Assembly: GCA_035493895.1 (NCBI GenBank)
Contig: DATJHM010000136.1
Coordinates: 1 to 22,565, forward strand
DNA: 22,565 nucleotides
Direction of reading: 5' to 3'
Origin: DATJHM01 sp035493895
GTDB taxonomy: Bacteria > Chloroflexota > Ktedonobacteria > Ktedonobacterales > Ktedonobacteraceae
A model generated the notes under the pieces. That model made no database searches, was not told the DNA's origin, and was given only the letters and a program-made list of their open reading frames with translations. Positions 1 through 7,325 of this stretch are shown one piece after another. The position numbers were made by a program, and so were the translations under genes. Numbering within the stretch: the first letter of the stretch is position 1; every line of letters starts with the position of its first letter.

Positions 1-215
1 AGACCTTCCGTCTCGAGCGAACGCCAGATGCATCATATGGAAGATGTGGGTTCCGTTGCTCACCCTTGTTGGGTGAACCCGCACGAGAAGCCATTTCACA
101 ATAAGCTCATCCTTGCTTAACTTGACGCCTATGGGGCAGCGGTTGATCCCTGCCCGCGGGCCCCACCGGATTGACGTTAATAGAATGTTTATAGATGGAA
201 GAAAGAGGTGCTGCG
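1..215. other. Window edge and upstream region of first gene
   Basis: No complete gene is visible here. Frame 1 is open from the first base to a TAA at 118-120 (39 codons), so the tail of an upstream gene is possible, but the peptide is not recognisable and this length can arise by chance. A small hairpin (TCACCC, loop TTGTT, GGGTGA) lies near 60-76, and a GC-rich palindromic stretch lies near 133-162 (GGGGC...GCCCGCGGGCCCC). The latter resembles the interspersed GC-rich repeats seen elsewhere in the window. A TTGACG at 171-176 could be a -35 box, but no well-spaced -10 follows it. Confidence 0.35.
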
Positions 216-797
216 ATGCAACAGGGACAGGAATATCCTGAAAGTACAGAGCATACAGGCGTGCAGCGCTATAGTCTGGTGGATGATCTGCTGCTCCCGA
301 TTGTGAAAGCGATACCAACGCCAGCTTCCAACAAATTCCTCGCACGTGTGCAGCGTTTTCTGGTCGGTCATGTCACGGCTGCGAATATTGCCGGTTCTAT
401 CGAAGGCCCTTTGCGCCTTGCTCCTCAACAGCGGTACACGATTCGTATTCGTATTACGGGGCGCGATAGTGCGGCAAGCGAGCATGGTGGTTTGAGCAGT
501 CTGGTCTGTGGCGATGAGATAAATATCGTGATCTATTCGGCTTTAGATGAGCGATATACGCGTCTCATGCGCGAGATTGTGGTCGCAATACCCGCCGAGG
601 GCTCTTTCCTTGAGGTGACTGTACCATTGATTGCCATCGATGATACGTATTACTGGCACCGTGAACGCATCCAGGTCTATTTCCTCGACAGCCACAATCA
701 GCAGCTGTATGAGAGGCCGTTTGCCTTCGATCTGACCATTTCGCCTCGTGTCACCCCGGGAAAAGAGGGGTATGTCGCCGTCACGATCCCCCTGTAG
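216..797 (+). CDS. Hypothetical protein, 193 aa
   Basis: I do not recognise this family. The product is a soluble-looking mixed protein with no signal peptide or membrane segment. The C-terminal two thirds alternates short hydrophobic strands with polar turns (for example RYTIRIRITGRD, EINIVIYSALDE, FLEVTVPLIAIDD), which suggests a beta-sandwich. I chose ATG 216 because GAAAGAGG lies at a proper distance before it, while the in-frame ATG 195 has no Shine-Dalgarno sequence. Codon use resembles the neighbours. The last codons (VAVTIPL and stop) fall inside a 39-bp tandem duplication that continues past the stop. The gene converges on the aldo/keto reductase gene. It is probably a real gene of unknown function. 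Confidence 0.7.
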   Translation: MQQGQEYPESTEHTGVQRYSLVDDLLLPIVKAIPTPASNKFLARVQRFLVGHVTAANIAGSIEGPLRLAPQQRYTIRIRITGRDSAASEHGGLSSLVCGDEINIVIYSALDERYTRLMREIVVAIPAEGSFLEVTVPLIAIDDTYYWHRERIQVYFLDSHNQQLYERPFAFDLTISPRVTPGKEGYVAVTIPL

Positions 798-849
798 CAT
801 GTTGTCATTTATGTCGCCGTCACGATCTCCCTGTAGCATGCTGTCATTT
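772..849. repeat. Two-copy 39-bp tandem repeat over a stop codon
   Basis: Unit 1 (772-810) and unit 2 (811-849) are adjacent and differ at only two positions (C/T at the eighteenth base and T/C at the thirty-first). Unit 1 contains the last codons and stop of the upstream gene. Unit 2 is therefore a non-coding copy of the gene's 3' end, including a second in-phase copy of the peptide end and a second TAG. This is a local duplication visible directly in the sequence. Confidence 0.9.
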
Positions 850-943
850 TTGAGCGGCATGAAACCCTTCGGGACGCCGCCCCGTAGAGATGCCTCTCTG
901 CTCATTGAATCCAACAAATTGCGAAGCTCAGGATACGGGAAAA

Positions 944-980
944 GGGCGGAAGGCGAGCGCATACATGCAGCCCTCCGCCC
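944..980. terminator. Possible bidirectional hairpin between convergent genes
   Basis: GGGCGGA (944-950) pairs with TCCGCCC (974-980) across a 23-nt loop, between the stop of the first gene and the stop of the aldo/keto reductase. There is no good T-tract on either side, so a terminator role is only inferred from position. Confidence 0.3.
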
Positions 981-989
981 ACTGCTCGT

Positions 990-2003
990 TTAGTGATCAG
1001 TCATTTGCTCGGCGTATGCTGGATACCTGGCACCTTGCACGATAATCTTTGAGGCGGCGCTCTCGATCTCATGCAGGTCTTCGGGCGTCAGTTCGACAGC
1101 TACGGCACCGATGTTCTCCTCCAGGCGTGCCAGCTTTGTGGTGCCTGGAATGGGTACAATCCAGGGCTTCTGAGCAAGGAGCCAGGCAAGTGCAATCTGT
1201 GTAGTGGTTGCCCCCTTCCGCTTTCCGATCGTGCTCAGTAGATCAACCAGGGCCTGATTCGCAAGCCTCGCCTCTGGTGTAAAACGCGGTATAGCATTGC
1301 GGGCATCGGTAGGATCAAACGTCGTCTTTTCGTTGATCTTGCCCGTGAGAAATCCCTTTCCTAGAGGGCTATATGGAACGAAGCCAATGCCGAGTTCTTC
1401 CAGGGTTGGCAGCACTTCCTCCTTCGGGCCTCTCGTCCAAAGCGAATACTCACTCTGTACTGCCGCCACAGGCTGAACGGCATGTGCACGTCGGATCGTT
1501 TGCGCTCCCGCCTCAGAAAGCCCAAAATGCTTTACTTTCCCCTCTTGAATCAAATCCTTTACCGCTCCTGCCACGTCCTCGATTGGCACATTTGGGTCAA
1601 CACGATGTTGATAGAAAAGATCGAGGGCTTCGACCTTGAGCCGTTTCAGCGAACCTTCGGCAACGAGCTTGATGCGTTCTGGTCGACTATCCAGGATTGG
1701 CAAACCCTTTATCTCTCTGCGATCGACCACTGAGGTTGGATCGAGGCGAAATCCGAACTTGGTGGCGATCACGACTTGTCCCCGGAAGGGCGCGAGGGCT
1801 TCTCCCACCAGCTCTTCATTGATGAACGGACCATAAAGTTCGGCTGTATCAAAAAAGGTGACGCCGTGTTCGACGGCTGACCGAAAAAGTCGTAGCATTT
1901 CCTGCTTGTCGGCTGGCGGACCATAGGAAAAACTCATTCCCATACAGCCCAGCCCGATAGCCGAAACTTCCAGATTGCTCTTTCCAAGCGTGCGCTTCTG
2001 CAT
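990..2003 (-). CDS. Aldo/keto reductase, 337 aa
   Basis: NADPH-dependent carbonyl reductase of the aldo/keto reductase superfamily, soluble (beta/alpha)8 barrel. Length and sequence fit the AKR11/13-like bacterial group. The N-terminal strand IGLGCMGMS is present. The catalytic tetrad can be placed at Asp52 and Tyr57 (FFDTAELYG), Lys82 (IATKFGF) and His133 (FYQHRVDP). The late SPLGKGFLTG and PIPGTTK segments match the cofactor-binding part of the family. GAGAGAAG precedes ATG 2003 on the minus strand. The gene lies 66 bp downstream of a TetR regulator on the same strand, and a perfect inverted repeat sits in the gap, so the enzyme is probably under that regulator. The likely job is detoxifying an aldehyde, quinone or similar electrophile, but the substrate cannot be read from sequence. 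Confidence 0.95.
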   Translation of the reverse strand: MQKRTLGKSNLEVSAIGLGCMGMSFSYGPPADKQEMLRLFRSAVEHGVTFFDTAELYGPFINEELVGEALAPFRGQVVIATKFGFRLDPTSVVDRREIKGLPILDSRPERIKLVAEGSLKRLKVEALDLFYQHRVDPNVPIEDVAGAVKDLIQEGKVKHFGLSEAGAQTIRRAHAVQPVAAVQSEYSLWTRGPKEEVLPTLEELGIGFVPYSPLGKGFLTGKINEKTTFDPTDARNAIPRFTPEARLANQALVDLLSTIGKRKGATTTQIALAWLLAQKPWIVPIPGTTKLARLEENIGAVAVELTPEDLHEIESAASKIIVQGARYPAYAEQMTDH

Positions 2004-2026
2004 TTTTTGAACTTCTCTCTTTTTAT

Positions 2027-2054
2027 TTAAATGAGTGATAAGGCACTCATTTAA
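2027..2054. promoter_or_regulatory. Putative TetR operator before the aldo/keto reductase
   Basis: Perfect 11-bp inverted repeat: TTAAATGAGTG at 2027-2037 and CACTCATTTAA at 2044-2054, spacer ATAAGG. The inner 18 bp (2032-2049) has TGAGT and ACTCA at its ends, the same geometry as the palindrome in front of the tetR gene. No T-tract follows on the minus strand, so an operator is more likely than a terminator. Confidence 0.65.
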
Positions 2055-2069
2055 TACGATAAAAAAATT

Positions 2070-2642
2070 TTACGTGGTTGTCACTGCATGCCAGAAAGCA
2101 GTAAAACCAGCGTCACGAAAGCGCTCGGCCTCCGCAGGATATCGAAGAATGAACTCAATCGTCATATTCATGAGTGAGATAAGTAGCGCAACTCCAAATT
2201 CAGACGGCTGTCCCTTGAGGGCCCCGCTGCCAAGGCATTCTCGCAGCATCGCCTCCAGCGCTTCGTATCCCTTCCTTCCCTGACGCTTGACCTGTTCATT
2301 GATGTGATCCGAAACGCCTAACAGGAGCATCACCTTATATTGGTTCGGATGGTTCACTCCGAAAGCAACATTGCTATTCCAGAAGTGACGTGCACGCTCC
2401 TTTAAGCTCGCCTGGAAGGGATAATCGCGCATCATTTCTTCGCGCTCCTCACTCTTCAACGTCAGATAGAGGTCGTTGAGCAGCCTCTCCTTGGTCTCGA
2501 AGTAGGTAAACAGCGTCCCTTCTGCGACACCTGCAACCTGCGCGATTTTCGACGTGGAAACGCTCATGCCCTGTTCGGCAATCAACTCAATGGCTGCTGC
2601 CAGGAGAGCGTTGCGTTTCTCTGGACTTTTGGGTCTTGCCAT
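2070..2642 (-). CDS. TetR/AcrR family transcriptional regulator, 190 aa
   Basis: Dimeric one-component repressor with an N-terminal helix-turn-helix and a ligand-binding C-terminal domain. The TetR_N signature runs from about residue 8 to 60. The HTH is near residues 29-49 (TSKIAQVAGVAEGTLFTYF), followed by the usual KERLL helix. The rest is all-helical and not assignable to a ligand class. The start at 2642 has GGTGAG about 6 nt upstream. It is the first gene of a pair with the downstream aldo/keto reductase. A near-perfect 30-bp palindrome overlaps its own promoter, and a related site lies before the reductase, which points to autoregulation and control of the enzyme. The ligand is probably a substrate of the reductase (inference). 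Confidence 0.95.
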   Translation of the reverse strand: MARPKSPEKRNALLAAAIELIAEQGMSVSTSKIAQVAGVAEGTLFTYFETKERLLNDLYLTLKSEEREEMMRDYPFQASLKERARHFWNSNVAFGVNHPNQYKVMLLLGVSDHINEQVKRQGRKGYEALEAMLRECLGSGALKGQPSEFGVALLISLMNMTIEFILRYPAEAERFRDAGFTAFWHAVTTT

Positions 2643-2657
2643 ACCATCTCACCAACC

Positions 2658-2709
2658 GTATAATGACTAAGTACTTACTCATTATACCACAGCGTGGAAC
2701 TTTTTGCAA
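2658..2709 (-). promoter_or_regulatory. tetR promoter overlapped by its own operator
   Basis: Read on the minus strand: -35 TTGCAA (2704-2709), 17-bp spacer, perfect -10 TATAAT (2681-2686). A 30-bp palindrome (2658-2687) with one mismatched pair covers the -10 and the expected start site. Its centre is AAGTACTT and its half-site is TATAATGAGT. The match of the TGAGT half-site and 18-bp spacing with the site at 2032-2049 supports one repressor binding both. This is strong structural evidence; binding itself is inferred. Confidence 0.75.
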
Positions 2710-2769
2710 GGGGCACATCACGTTTTTGCTCCAATTTGCATGCCTCCCTCGAAGAAACAAAGAGGTAGA

Positions 2770-3033
2770 GGCAGCGCTTTATGCCTGCCCAATACGCATC
2801 AACCTAAGAAAGGATGAGACATTCAAGATAGCCGGTGGGGGCCGTGGACCGGCATAAAGCCCGGTCCCTACCTGTGGTGTTTTGCGGCTCGTCTCGTTTT
2901 TGGTAAGGGGGCGCCGATGGTCCCATTCCTCGAAGAAAGGCAGAGGTAGGGACCGGGCTTTATGCCGGTCCACGGCCCCCACCGGCCATTTCGCCCCTTA
3001 GGTTGATGCGTATTGGCAGCGCTTTATGCCTGC
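2770..3033. repeat. Composite palindromic repeat element
   Basis: Nested symmetry is visible. A 43-bp perfect inverted repeat (2831-2873 against 2944-2986) is enclosed by an 18-bp perfect inverted repeat (2791-2808 against 2997-3014). Both are flanked by a 19-bp direct repeat (GGCAGCGCTTTATGCCTGC at 2770-2788 and 3015-3033). The inner loop is 70 bp. The motif 'CCTCGAAGAAA..AGAGGTAG..' occurs before both the outer left copy (from about 2748) and the inner right arm (from about 2928), so the element looks built from repeated units of one family. There is no ORF and no transposase. It resembles a MITE or compound REP element, and it sits between two minus-strand operons. Confidence 0.85.
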
Positions 3034-3057
3034 TCTTTTGCTCGCATACGCCTTCTT

Positions 3058-3489
3058 TTACGCGGGTTCTATCAGGCGATAATGGTGCACAATCTTCGCT
3101 TTTTTGCCAAGCATCGCGCTCACACCGCAATAGCGGTCTTCGGTCAGTTGAATTGCACGCTCGACGGCGGATGGTTGAATCTCGTGGCCGGTGAAGATAT
3201 GCTCGACAGTAATCTCCGTAAATGGGCGTGGTTGCTCTTCCTCGCGCGCACCTACCACACGTACTTCATAGTCCCGAACATCCTGGCGCATTTTGCGCAG
3301 GATAGAAATCATATCCATCCCTGCGCAACCCGCCAGTGCAACTAAGAGCAACTCCATCGGACGTGGACCGCTCTCCTTCCCACCACCCGCCACTGCACTA
3401 TCCACAACGACGGTATGTCCTGTACCCGTTTTGATGTTGAACGCCATACCGTCTTCCAGGTGTGCGTGGGCATACATATCTTCTACCAT
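3058..3489 (-). CDS. OsmC/Ohr-family protein, 143 aa
   Basis: Small cytoplasmic thiol peroxidase-like protein of the OsmC superfamily, which uses two cysteines to reduce organic hydroperoxides. The family core GPRPMELLLVALAGCAGMD holds the first Cys at residue 55. The second Cys is residue 121 in DRYCGVSAML. The length is typical. The gene follows the histidine kinase gene with a 17-bp gap. Its strong SD AAGGAG directly abuts the kinase stop codon, so the two are almost certainly co-transcribed and perhaps translationally coupled. The exact subgroup (OsmC, Ohr or the YhfA-like group) cannot be fixed by eye; the lack of the long Ohr N-terminus favours the short YhfA-like type. Confidence 0.9.
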   Translation of the reverse strand: MVEDMYAHAHLEDGMAFNIKTGTGHTVVVDSAVAGGGKESGPRPMELLLVALAGCAGMDMISILRKMRQDVRDYEVRVVGAREEEQPRPFTEITVEHIFTGHEIQPSAVERAIQLTEDRYCGVSAMLGKKAKIVHHYRLIEPA

Positions 3490-3506
3490 GATAGGGTCTA
3501 TCTCCT

Positions 3507-4931
3507 TCAGGATTCCGCCGGACTGGTCAGCAAGGGCAGACGGATCGTGAAGATCGTTCCCTGACCTTCTTTGCTGATCACGCTGATTTTGCCTCCATGC
3601 TGCTCAATAATTTGCGATGCACTGGTGAGGCCAAGTCCGGTTCCTTGAATGTTGCGCTCGCTGTTGCTGGCGCGGTGAAACGGTTCAAAAATATAGGGCA
3701 GATCCTGCGCGGGAATGCCAATACCATAATCTTGCAGGCTAATAACCGCCCAGCCTCCATCCTCTTCCTGCTGCGAGATGTTGACGATAATCTCGCCGCC
3801 TCCTGGACTATACTTGATCGCATTCGAGAGCAGATTAGCCAGCACACGCTCGATACGCGGAGCGTCGTAATCCGCTGACAGACTATGCAGGTCGGTCTGA
3901 AGCATGAGTTGATGTTTGCTGGTATTCTGTTGATGTTCATTGACAAGGCGCCGGGCTACTTCTATCAGGTCGCCTTCTTCGCGTTTGAGTTCAAGTTGCA
4001 AGCCCATCTGCAAGCAGGCCAGATCCAGCAGATCTTCAATCATCGTGTTCATGCGCCGTGTGCTGGCACTGATGACTTCCAGAGGCTGGCGATATTTATG
4101 GCTTTCTGGCGGACGATATTTTTCGATGCAACGTTCGAGTAGCTGGGCACTGCCAATGATCGAAGTGAGCGGCGATCTGAGATCGTGTGTGACCGTAAAG
4201 AGAAAGGCATTGCGCAATTCCAGGGCCTGTTCTGCCTGGGTCTGCTCTTCCTGCGCCACCGCCAATAATTGCTCACGCGTCTGAATGGTGCGTCTGTGCG
4301 CGAGGCCGATGGCGATCGCGTTGGCGTTGGCGCTCAACGCGTGAAATGTCGATGTATTGAAAGGGCGGCGGGCGAAAATGCCAAGCACGCCCAGATTTTG
4401 TTCCTCGACAATGAGAGGATAGCCTGCAAAGGCTGTAAACGCCTGCCTGACAGAAAGGATCTGCTCGGACTGACCTGGCGTTATGCTGGCAATATATGGT
4501 TGTTGTGGTATGGTGATCTTTTCAACCAACAGGGGTCCTAATTCGTGGAGTGCCTCGTGCTCATATGGGGAGGTAGCGTCTCCAGCGCTACTCTGAAGCT
4601 GGAGAATCAGTTCCGTTCCTTCGAGCGTCCAGATGCAGACTAGACTTACTTCAAGATGATGAACCATCGCTTCACAACAGCGTTGAAGAAGTTCCTGTTG
4701 CTTCACTTTACTGACTACGATGCCGTTTATCGCTGAACTGAGCTCAATCAGGCGTGTATGCTCTGCCAGTAACGATTTTTCTTGTTCCCATTCAGTAATC
4801 TGCTGTTCGGGTTGACCGCCTGGATTTTCCCGTTTTTCTTTTTGCATCTGGTCGATCTGCTGGCTACACGGTTTTTGTTCCTCCCGAATATACTGCGTTG
4901 GTACGGATGTCTGTTCCGAACTGTTCTGCAT
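3507..4931 (-). CDS. Cytoplasmic GAF-domain sensor histidine kinase, 474 aa
   Basis: Two-component sensor kinase without membrane segments. A Gln/Glu-rich N-terminal stretch (1-55) leads into a GAF-like domain (about 60-215), then a coiled linker (about 213-240). The HisKA H-box is THDLRSPLTSIIGSAQLL with phospho-acceptor His249. The HATPase domain shows the N-box LANLLSNAIKYSP (364-376), G1 DYGIGIP (401-407), F-box YIFEPFHR (413-420) and G2 GTGLGL (430-435), so it should be catalytically intact. GAGG lies before ATG 4931. No response regulator is adjacent, so it is an orphan. The downstream OsmC-like gene suggests a redox or peroxide theme, but the GAF ligand is unknown. Confidence 0.93.
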   Translation of the reverse strand: MQNSSEQTSVPTQYIREEQKPCSQQIDQMQKEKRENPGGQPEQQITEWEQEKSLLAEHTRLIELSSAINGIVVSKVKQQELLQRCCEAMVHHLEVSLVCIWTLEGTELILQLQSSAGDATSPYEHEALHELGPLLVEKITIPQQPYIASITPGQSEQILSVRQAFTAFAGYPLIVEEQNLGVLGIFARRPFNTSTFHALSANANAIAIGLAHRRTIQTREQLLAVAQEEQTQAEQALELRNAFLFTVTHDLRSPLTSIIGSAQLLERCIEKYRPPESHKYRQPLEVISASTRRMNTMIEDLLDLACLQMGLQLELKREEGDLIEVARRLVNEHQQNTSKHQLMLQTDLHSLSADYDAPRIERVLANLLSNAIKYSPGGGEIIVNISQQEEDGGWAVISLQDYGIGIPAQDLPYIFEPFHRASNSERNIQGTGLGLTSASQIIEQHGGKISVISKEGQGTIFTIRLPLLTSPAES

Positions 4932-5376
4932 GCAAATCCTCGTTTGTCTCTGAACTCATACTTGCAACTCTTTTCTTCTTAAAAGTTATCTCGAGTAGCA
5001 TATTGATGAGTGTGTGTTATCCAATACTATAGCAGACCTGACGCTGAAAAACAAGAAAGTACTACTTGAGAGAAGATAGTACAGATCATGTGAGAAAACT
5101 CTTTCTTTTTTGCTCCGAAGGGTATGTGCCATGAGATAAAGCCACCTCCGATCTAAATAGTATATGACCTGATAATGCCCTTATCTGTTCCACGTTATAC
5201 CTGAGATTTTGGTTGATTTTGCGCCAGTACTCTCCCGTTAGTACTAGTACCGCCAGAAATTGTTCGTAGACGCTGTATGCCCGCATCGAGCAATGAGACC
5301 GTTTTTGCATATCATGAGAAATAGAAAAAGCCCTATCTTTTCGCCGCTTCTTATTCTTGCGTTCTGTAAAAATATC

Positions 5377-5396
5377 TATTATAACTTGTTATAATA
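5377..5396. promoter_or_regulatory. AT-rich 20-bp palindrome, candidate operator
   Basis: TATTATAAC (5377-5385) and GTTATAATA (5388-5396) form a perfect 9-bp inverted repeat around TT. It contains TATAAT-like boxes on both strands and lies in the gap between divergently oriented kinase and carrier operons, about 360 bp from the carrier start. It could be an operator or a promoter. No cognate regulator is adjacent. Confidence 0.4.
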
Positions 5397-5451
5397 TAAC
5401 GCAGTAAGAAAAGTCTTGCAAGCAACTAAGCGTGTTTTACACTGAAAAACG

Positions 5452-5505
5452 CAGGGGCTTGAGCTTTCTCCTGCCTGCATACCAGGGGCTTGAGCCTTTC
5501 CCGCG
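5452..5505. repeat. Two-copy short direct repeat, GC-rich
   Basis: CAGGGGCTTGAGCTTTCTCC at 5452 onward and CAGGGGCTTGAGCCTTTCCC at 5483 onward are 31 bp apart. Each is partly self-complementary (GGGGCTTGAGCC), like the other interspersed palindromic repeats of this window. Confidence 0.6.
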
Positions 5506-5758
5506 CGCAATGGCTACTACGCATCCGCGGTATTGCGTCTGAAGCAAAAAAGCCCGCGTAGATAAGCCCATCCATAAATTTTGACATGGACGTCGCTGAA
5601 TTTTGTAATGGTGTACTCCCATTTTTCGCTCAATCCGTGTCAACGTGAGATGCTCTTGCCGAAAGTATCTGTGAGGTAACCCCGTCGATGTGGCTTAGAA
5701 AGGCCGTCTTATCCCCCCTCTCTTTTGTATACTTCGCTTAGATATAGGAATTTGCAAC

Positions 5759-7261
5759 ATGGACGGGATTTCCCTCCGCCTTGCGAAAGGTAACGTGGGT
5801 ATGAAAATGACGGTGGTGGCCGCCGTGGCCTTTCTCTTCAATACGTTTCTCTTTGCGACCTATTATGCGGTCTCTAAAGAGGCTATGGGGCGCATTGATC
5901 CGGTCGTTTTTAACTTTTTTGTCATGGCCGCCCTGATTCCGGTGGGCCTCCTCTTCATTGCTCTCTCCTGGCGCGAGCTGAATCGCGAGGTGATCAAGAG
6001 CGGCGCGCTGATGGGGAGCTGCCTCTGTCTGGGCCTGTGTACGCTGGCGGTGGCCCTGAAATATAATAGCGCGACCAGTACGGCCTTTTTCCCATCCCTC
6101 AATGGCTTCCTGGCCGCTGTCTGCGCCTGGCTCTTTGCTCGCCAGCCGATCAATAAGGCGACGTGGTTCGCCGGACTGGTCTCGGCTGTGGGGGCACTCC
6201 TGCTTATCTTCAATGCGCAGATCGGTGGACCGCGCGCGACGCTGATTGCTTTTATCGGCGGCTTGCTCTGTACGTTTTATGTCTTTGTCGCCGACCACGA
6301 GCAGCGCGGCAAAAATGCTCCCTGGGCCCTGTTCGGCGTACAGTTGCTGACGATGGCTATCTGGGCCAGTATGATTGCGCTCCTCTTTGGCGACTGGCAG
6401 GCGGTCCGACCGGCAATGCCCAAAGATATCTGGGCTATTCTCTATATCTCGATTGGCACGACCTGCCTGCCGACGCTGATTACGGTCTGGCTCCAACGCT
6501 TTATCGCACCGCTCACGGTCTCGTTTATCTATATTCTGGAGCCTGTGCTGGGCGCGCTCTTCTCTTATGTCTATTTACATGAGAGCCTGCCTCTGGACGG
6601 CTATATCGGTGGTGGCTTGATTGTGGTTGGCGCGCTGATCCAGACCTGGGGCACGGCCAATCGGTCGGCGACGACGGAGCAGACGCTCCATGCTCAACTC
6701 TCGCGCATGAGTGCGCAGGTGCGGACCTCCTGGTTTACGGCTTTGATCTATCCGCTCCTCTGCTGTGGCGTGGGTGGTTTTGTGTTGCTCAAGCTGGGTG
6801 GATTCCCCCCCAATGCCTGGAACAGTTTGCAGCGTGTCTTCCCTCAGGTGGTGCCGTTGATTCAGCAGGGACACGGTCTGTTGCTCAGCCTGCTTGTCGG
6901 TCAGGCGCTCTCCTGGCTTCTGGCATGGAGTGTGTTGCTCGTGCTGGTCTGTCTGGCCCTTGTGCGCACGCGGCGTATGTTAACTGCGCAGCCTGCGCGT
7001 CAGGTGGAACCGGATACGCGCTCGCTGCGCCAGCTGGGAATGACCAGAGCACGCGTGCCCGTACGCGCTCGGCGAACCGAAGATCCGCATATTCGCCAGC
7101 GACGGGTGCAGCGCAAAAAGCGTCTGGCCGGGGTTGATATCACGGGATCTCGGCCAAATAGAGCCATGCAGACCAGTTATCCGGGCCTGGAAATGGTAGA
7201 TATGGGGGATAGGGCTGGCGTTGCTGAGCAGTACGAGCTTTTTGATGAGGTAGTTTGGTAA
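5759..7261 (+). CDS. EamA/DMT-type transporter with extra C-terminal membrane module, 500 aa
   Basis: Integral membrane protein. Residues about 15-300 form ten hydrophobic segments in two EamA-type repeats, as in drug/metabolite carriers (first repeat ATYYAVSKEAMGRIDP, second repeat ending SFIYILEPVLGALFSYVYLHESLPLDGYIGGGLIVVGALI, with the family's PVxGALF-type core). Normal DMT carriers end near residue 300. This protein continues with a linker, two more hydrophobic helices (about 326-403) containing GGFPPNAW, and an Arg-rich cytoplasmic tail (405-500). The extra module matches the N-terminus of the PP2C phosphatase four genes downstream. ATG 5759 has AGGAA upstream; ATG 5801 is an alternative that removes 14 residues. 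It is the first gene of a five-gene run. The substrate is unknown. Confidence 0.85.
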   Translation: MDGISLRLAKGNVGMKMTVVAAVAFLFNTFLFATYYAVSKEAMGRIDPVVFNFFVMAALIPVGLLFIALSWRELNREVIKSGALMGSCLCLGLCTLAVALKYNSATSTAFFPSLNGFLAAVCAWLFARQPINKATWFAGLVSAVGALLLIFNAQIGGPRATLIAFIGGLLCTFYVFVADHEQRGKNAPWALFGVQLLTMAIWASMIALLFGDWQAVRPAMPKDIWAILYISIGTTCLPTLITVWLQRFIAPLTVSFIYILEPVLGALFSYVYLHESLPLDGYIGGGLIVVGALIQTWGTANRSATTEQTLHAQLSRMSAQVRTSWFTALIYPLLCCGVGGFVLLKLGGFPPNAWNSLQRVFPQVVPLIQQGHGLLLSLLVGQALSWLLAWSVLLVLVCLALVRTRRMLTAQPARQVEPDTRSLRQLGMTRARVPVRARRTEDPHIRQRRVQRKKRLAGVDITGSRPNRAMQTSYPGLEMVDMGDRAGVAEQYELFDEVVW

Positions 7262-7325
7262 CTATGTATGTCGGCGGATCGTCGTTTTGCCGGGGAATTG
7301 ACCTGCCGCAAGAAATGAGGATGAG

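Larger units (their letters stand above)
4932..5758. other. Long gene-poor intergenic region
   Basis: No ORF here has convincing coding character. Two minus-strand ORFs of 68-74 codons (5086-5310, 5437-5643) lack ribosome sites and family signatures. The region holds an AT-rich stretch with a palindrome (5377-5396) and a pair of 23-bp near-direct repeats (5452-5474 and 5483-5505, both starting CAGGGGCTTGAGC, period 31 bp), which look like the GC-rich REP-type family. It must also contain the promoters of the leftward kinase operon and the rightward carrier operon. Confidence 0.5.

Noticed and set aside
2027..2054. Inverted repeat read as a terminator of tetR
   Set aside because: No T-tract follows on the minus strand, and its half-sites match the palindrome over the tetR promoter, so an operator is preferred.
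5086..5643. Two minus-strand ORFs (74 and 68 codons) in the kinase-carrier gap
   Set aside because: No ribosome sites, no family signature, and the second one runs through the CAGGGGCTTGAGC repeats. Treated as chance ORFs.
5738..6496. Long minus-strand ORF (252 codons) opposite the carrier gene
   Set aside because: Very rich in Arg/Gln/Glu/His, an antisense shadow of the transporter's codon pattern. The plus strand has clear membrane helices and family motifs.
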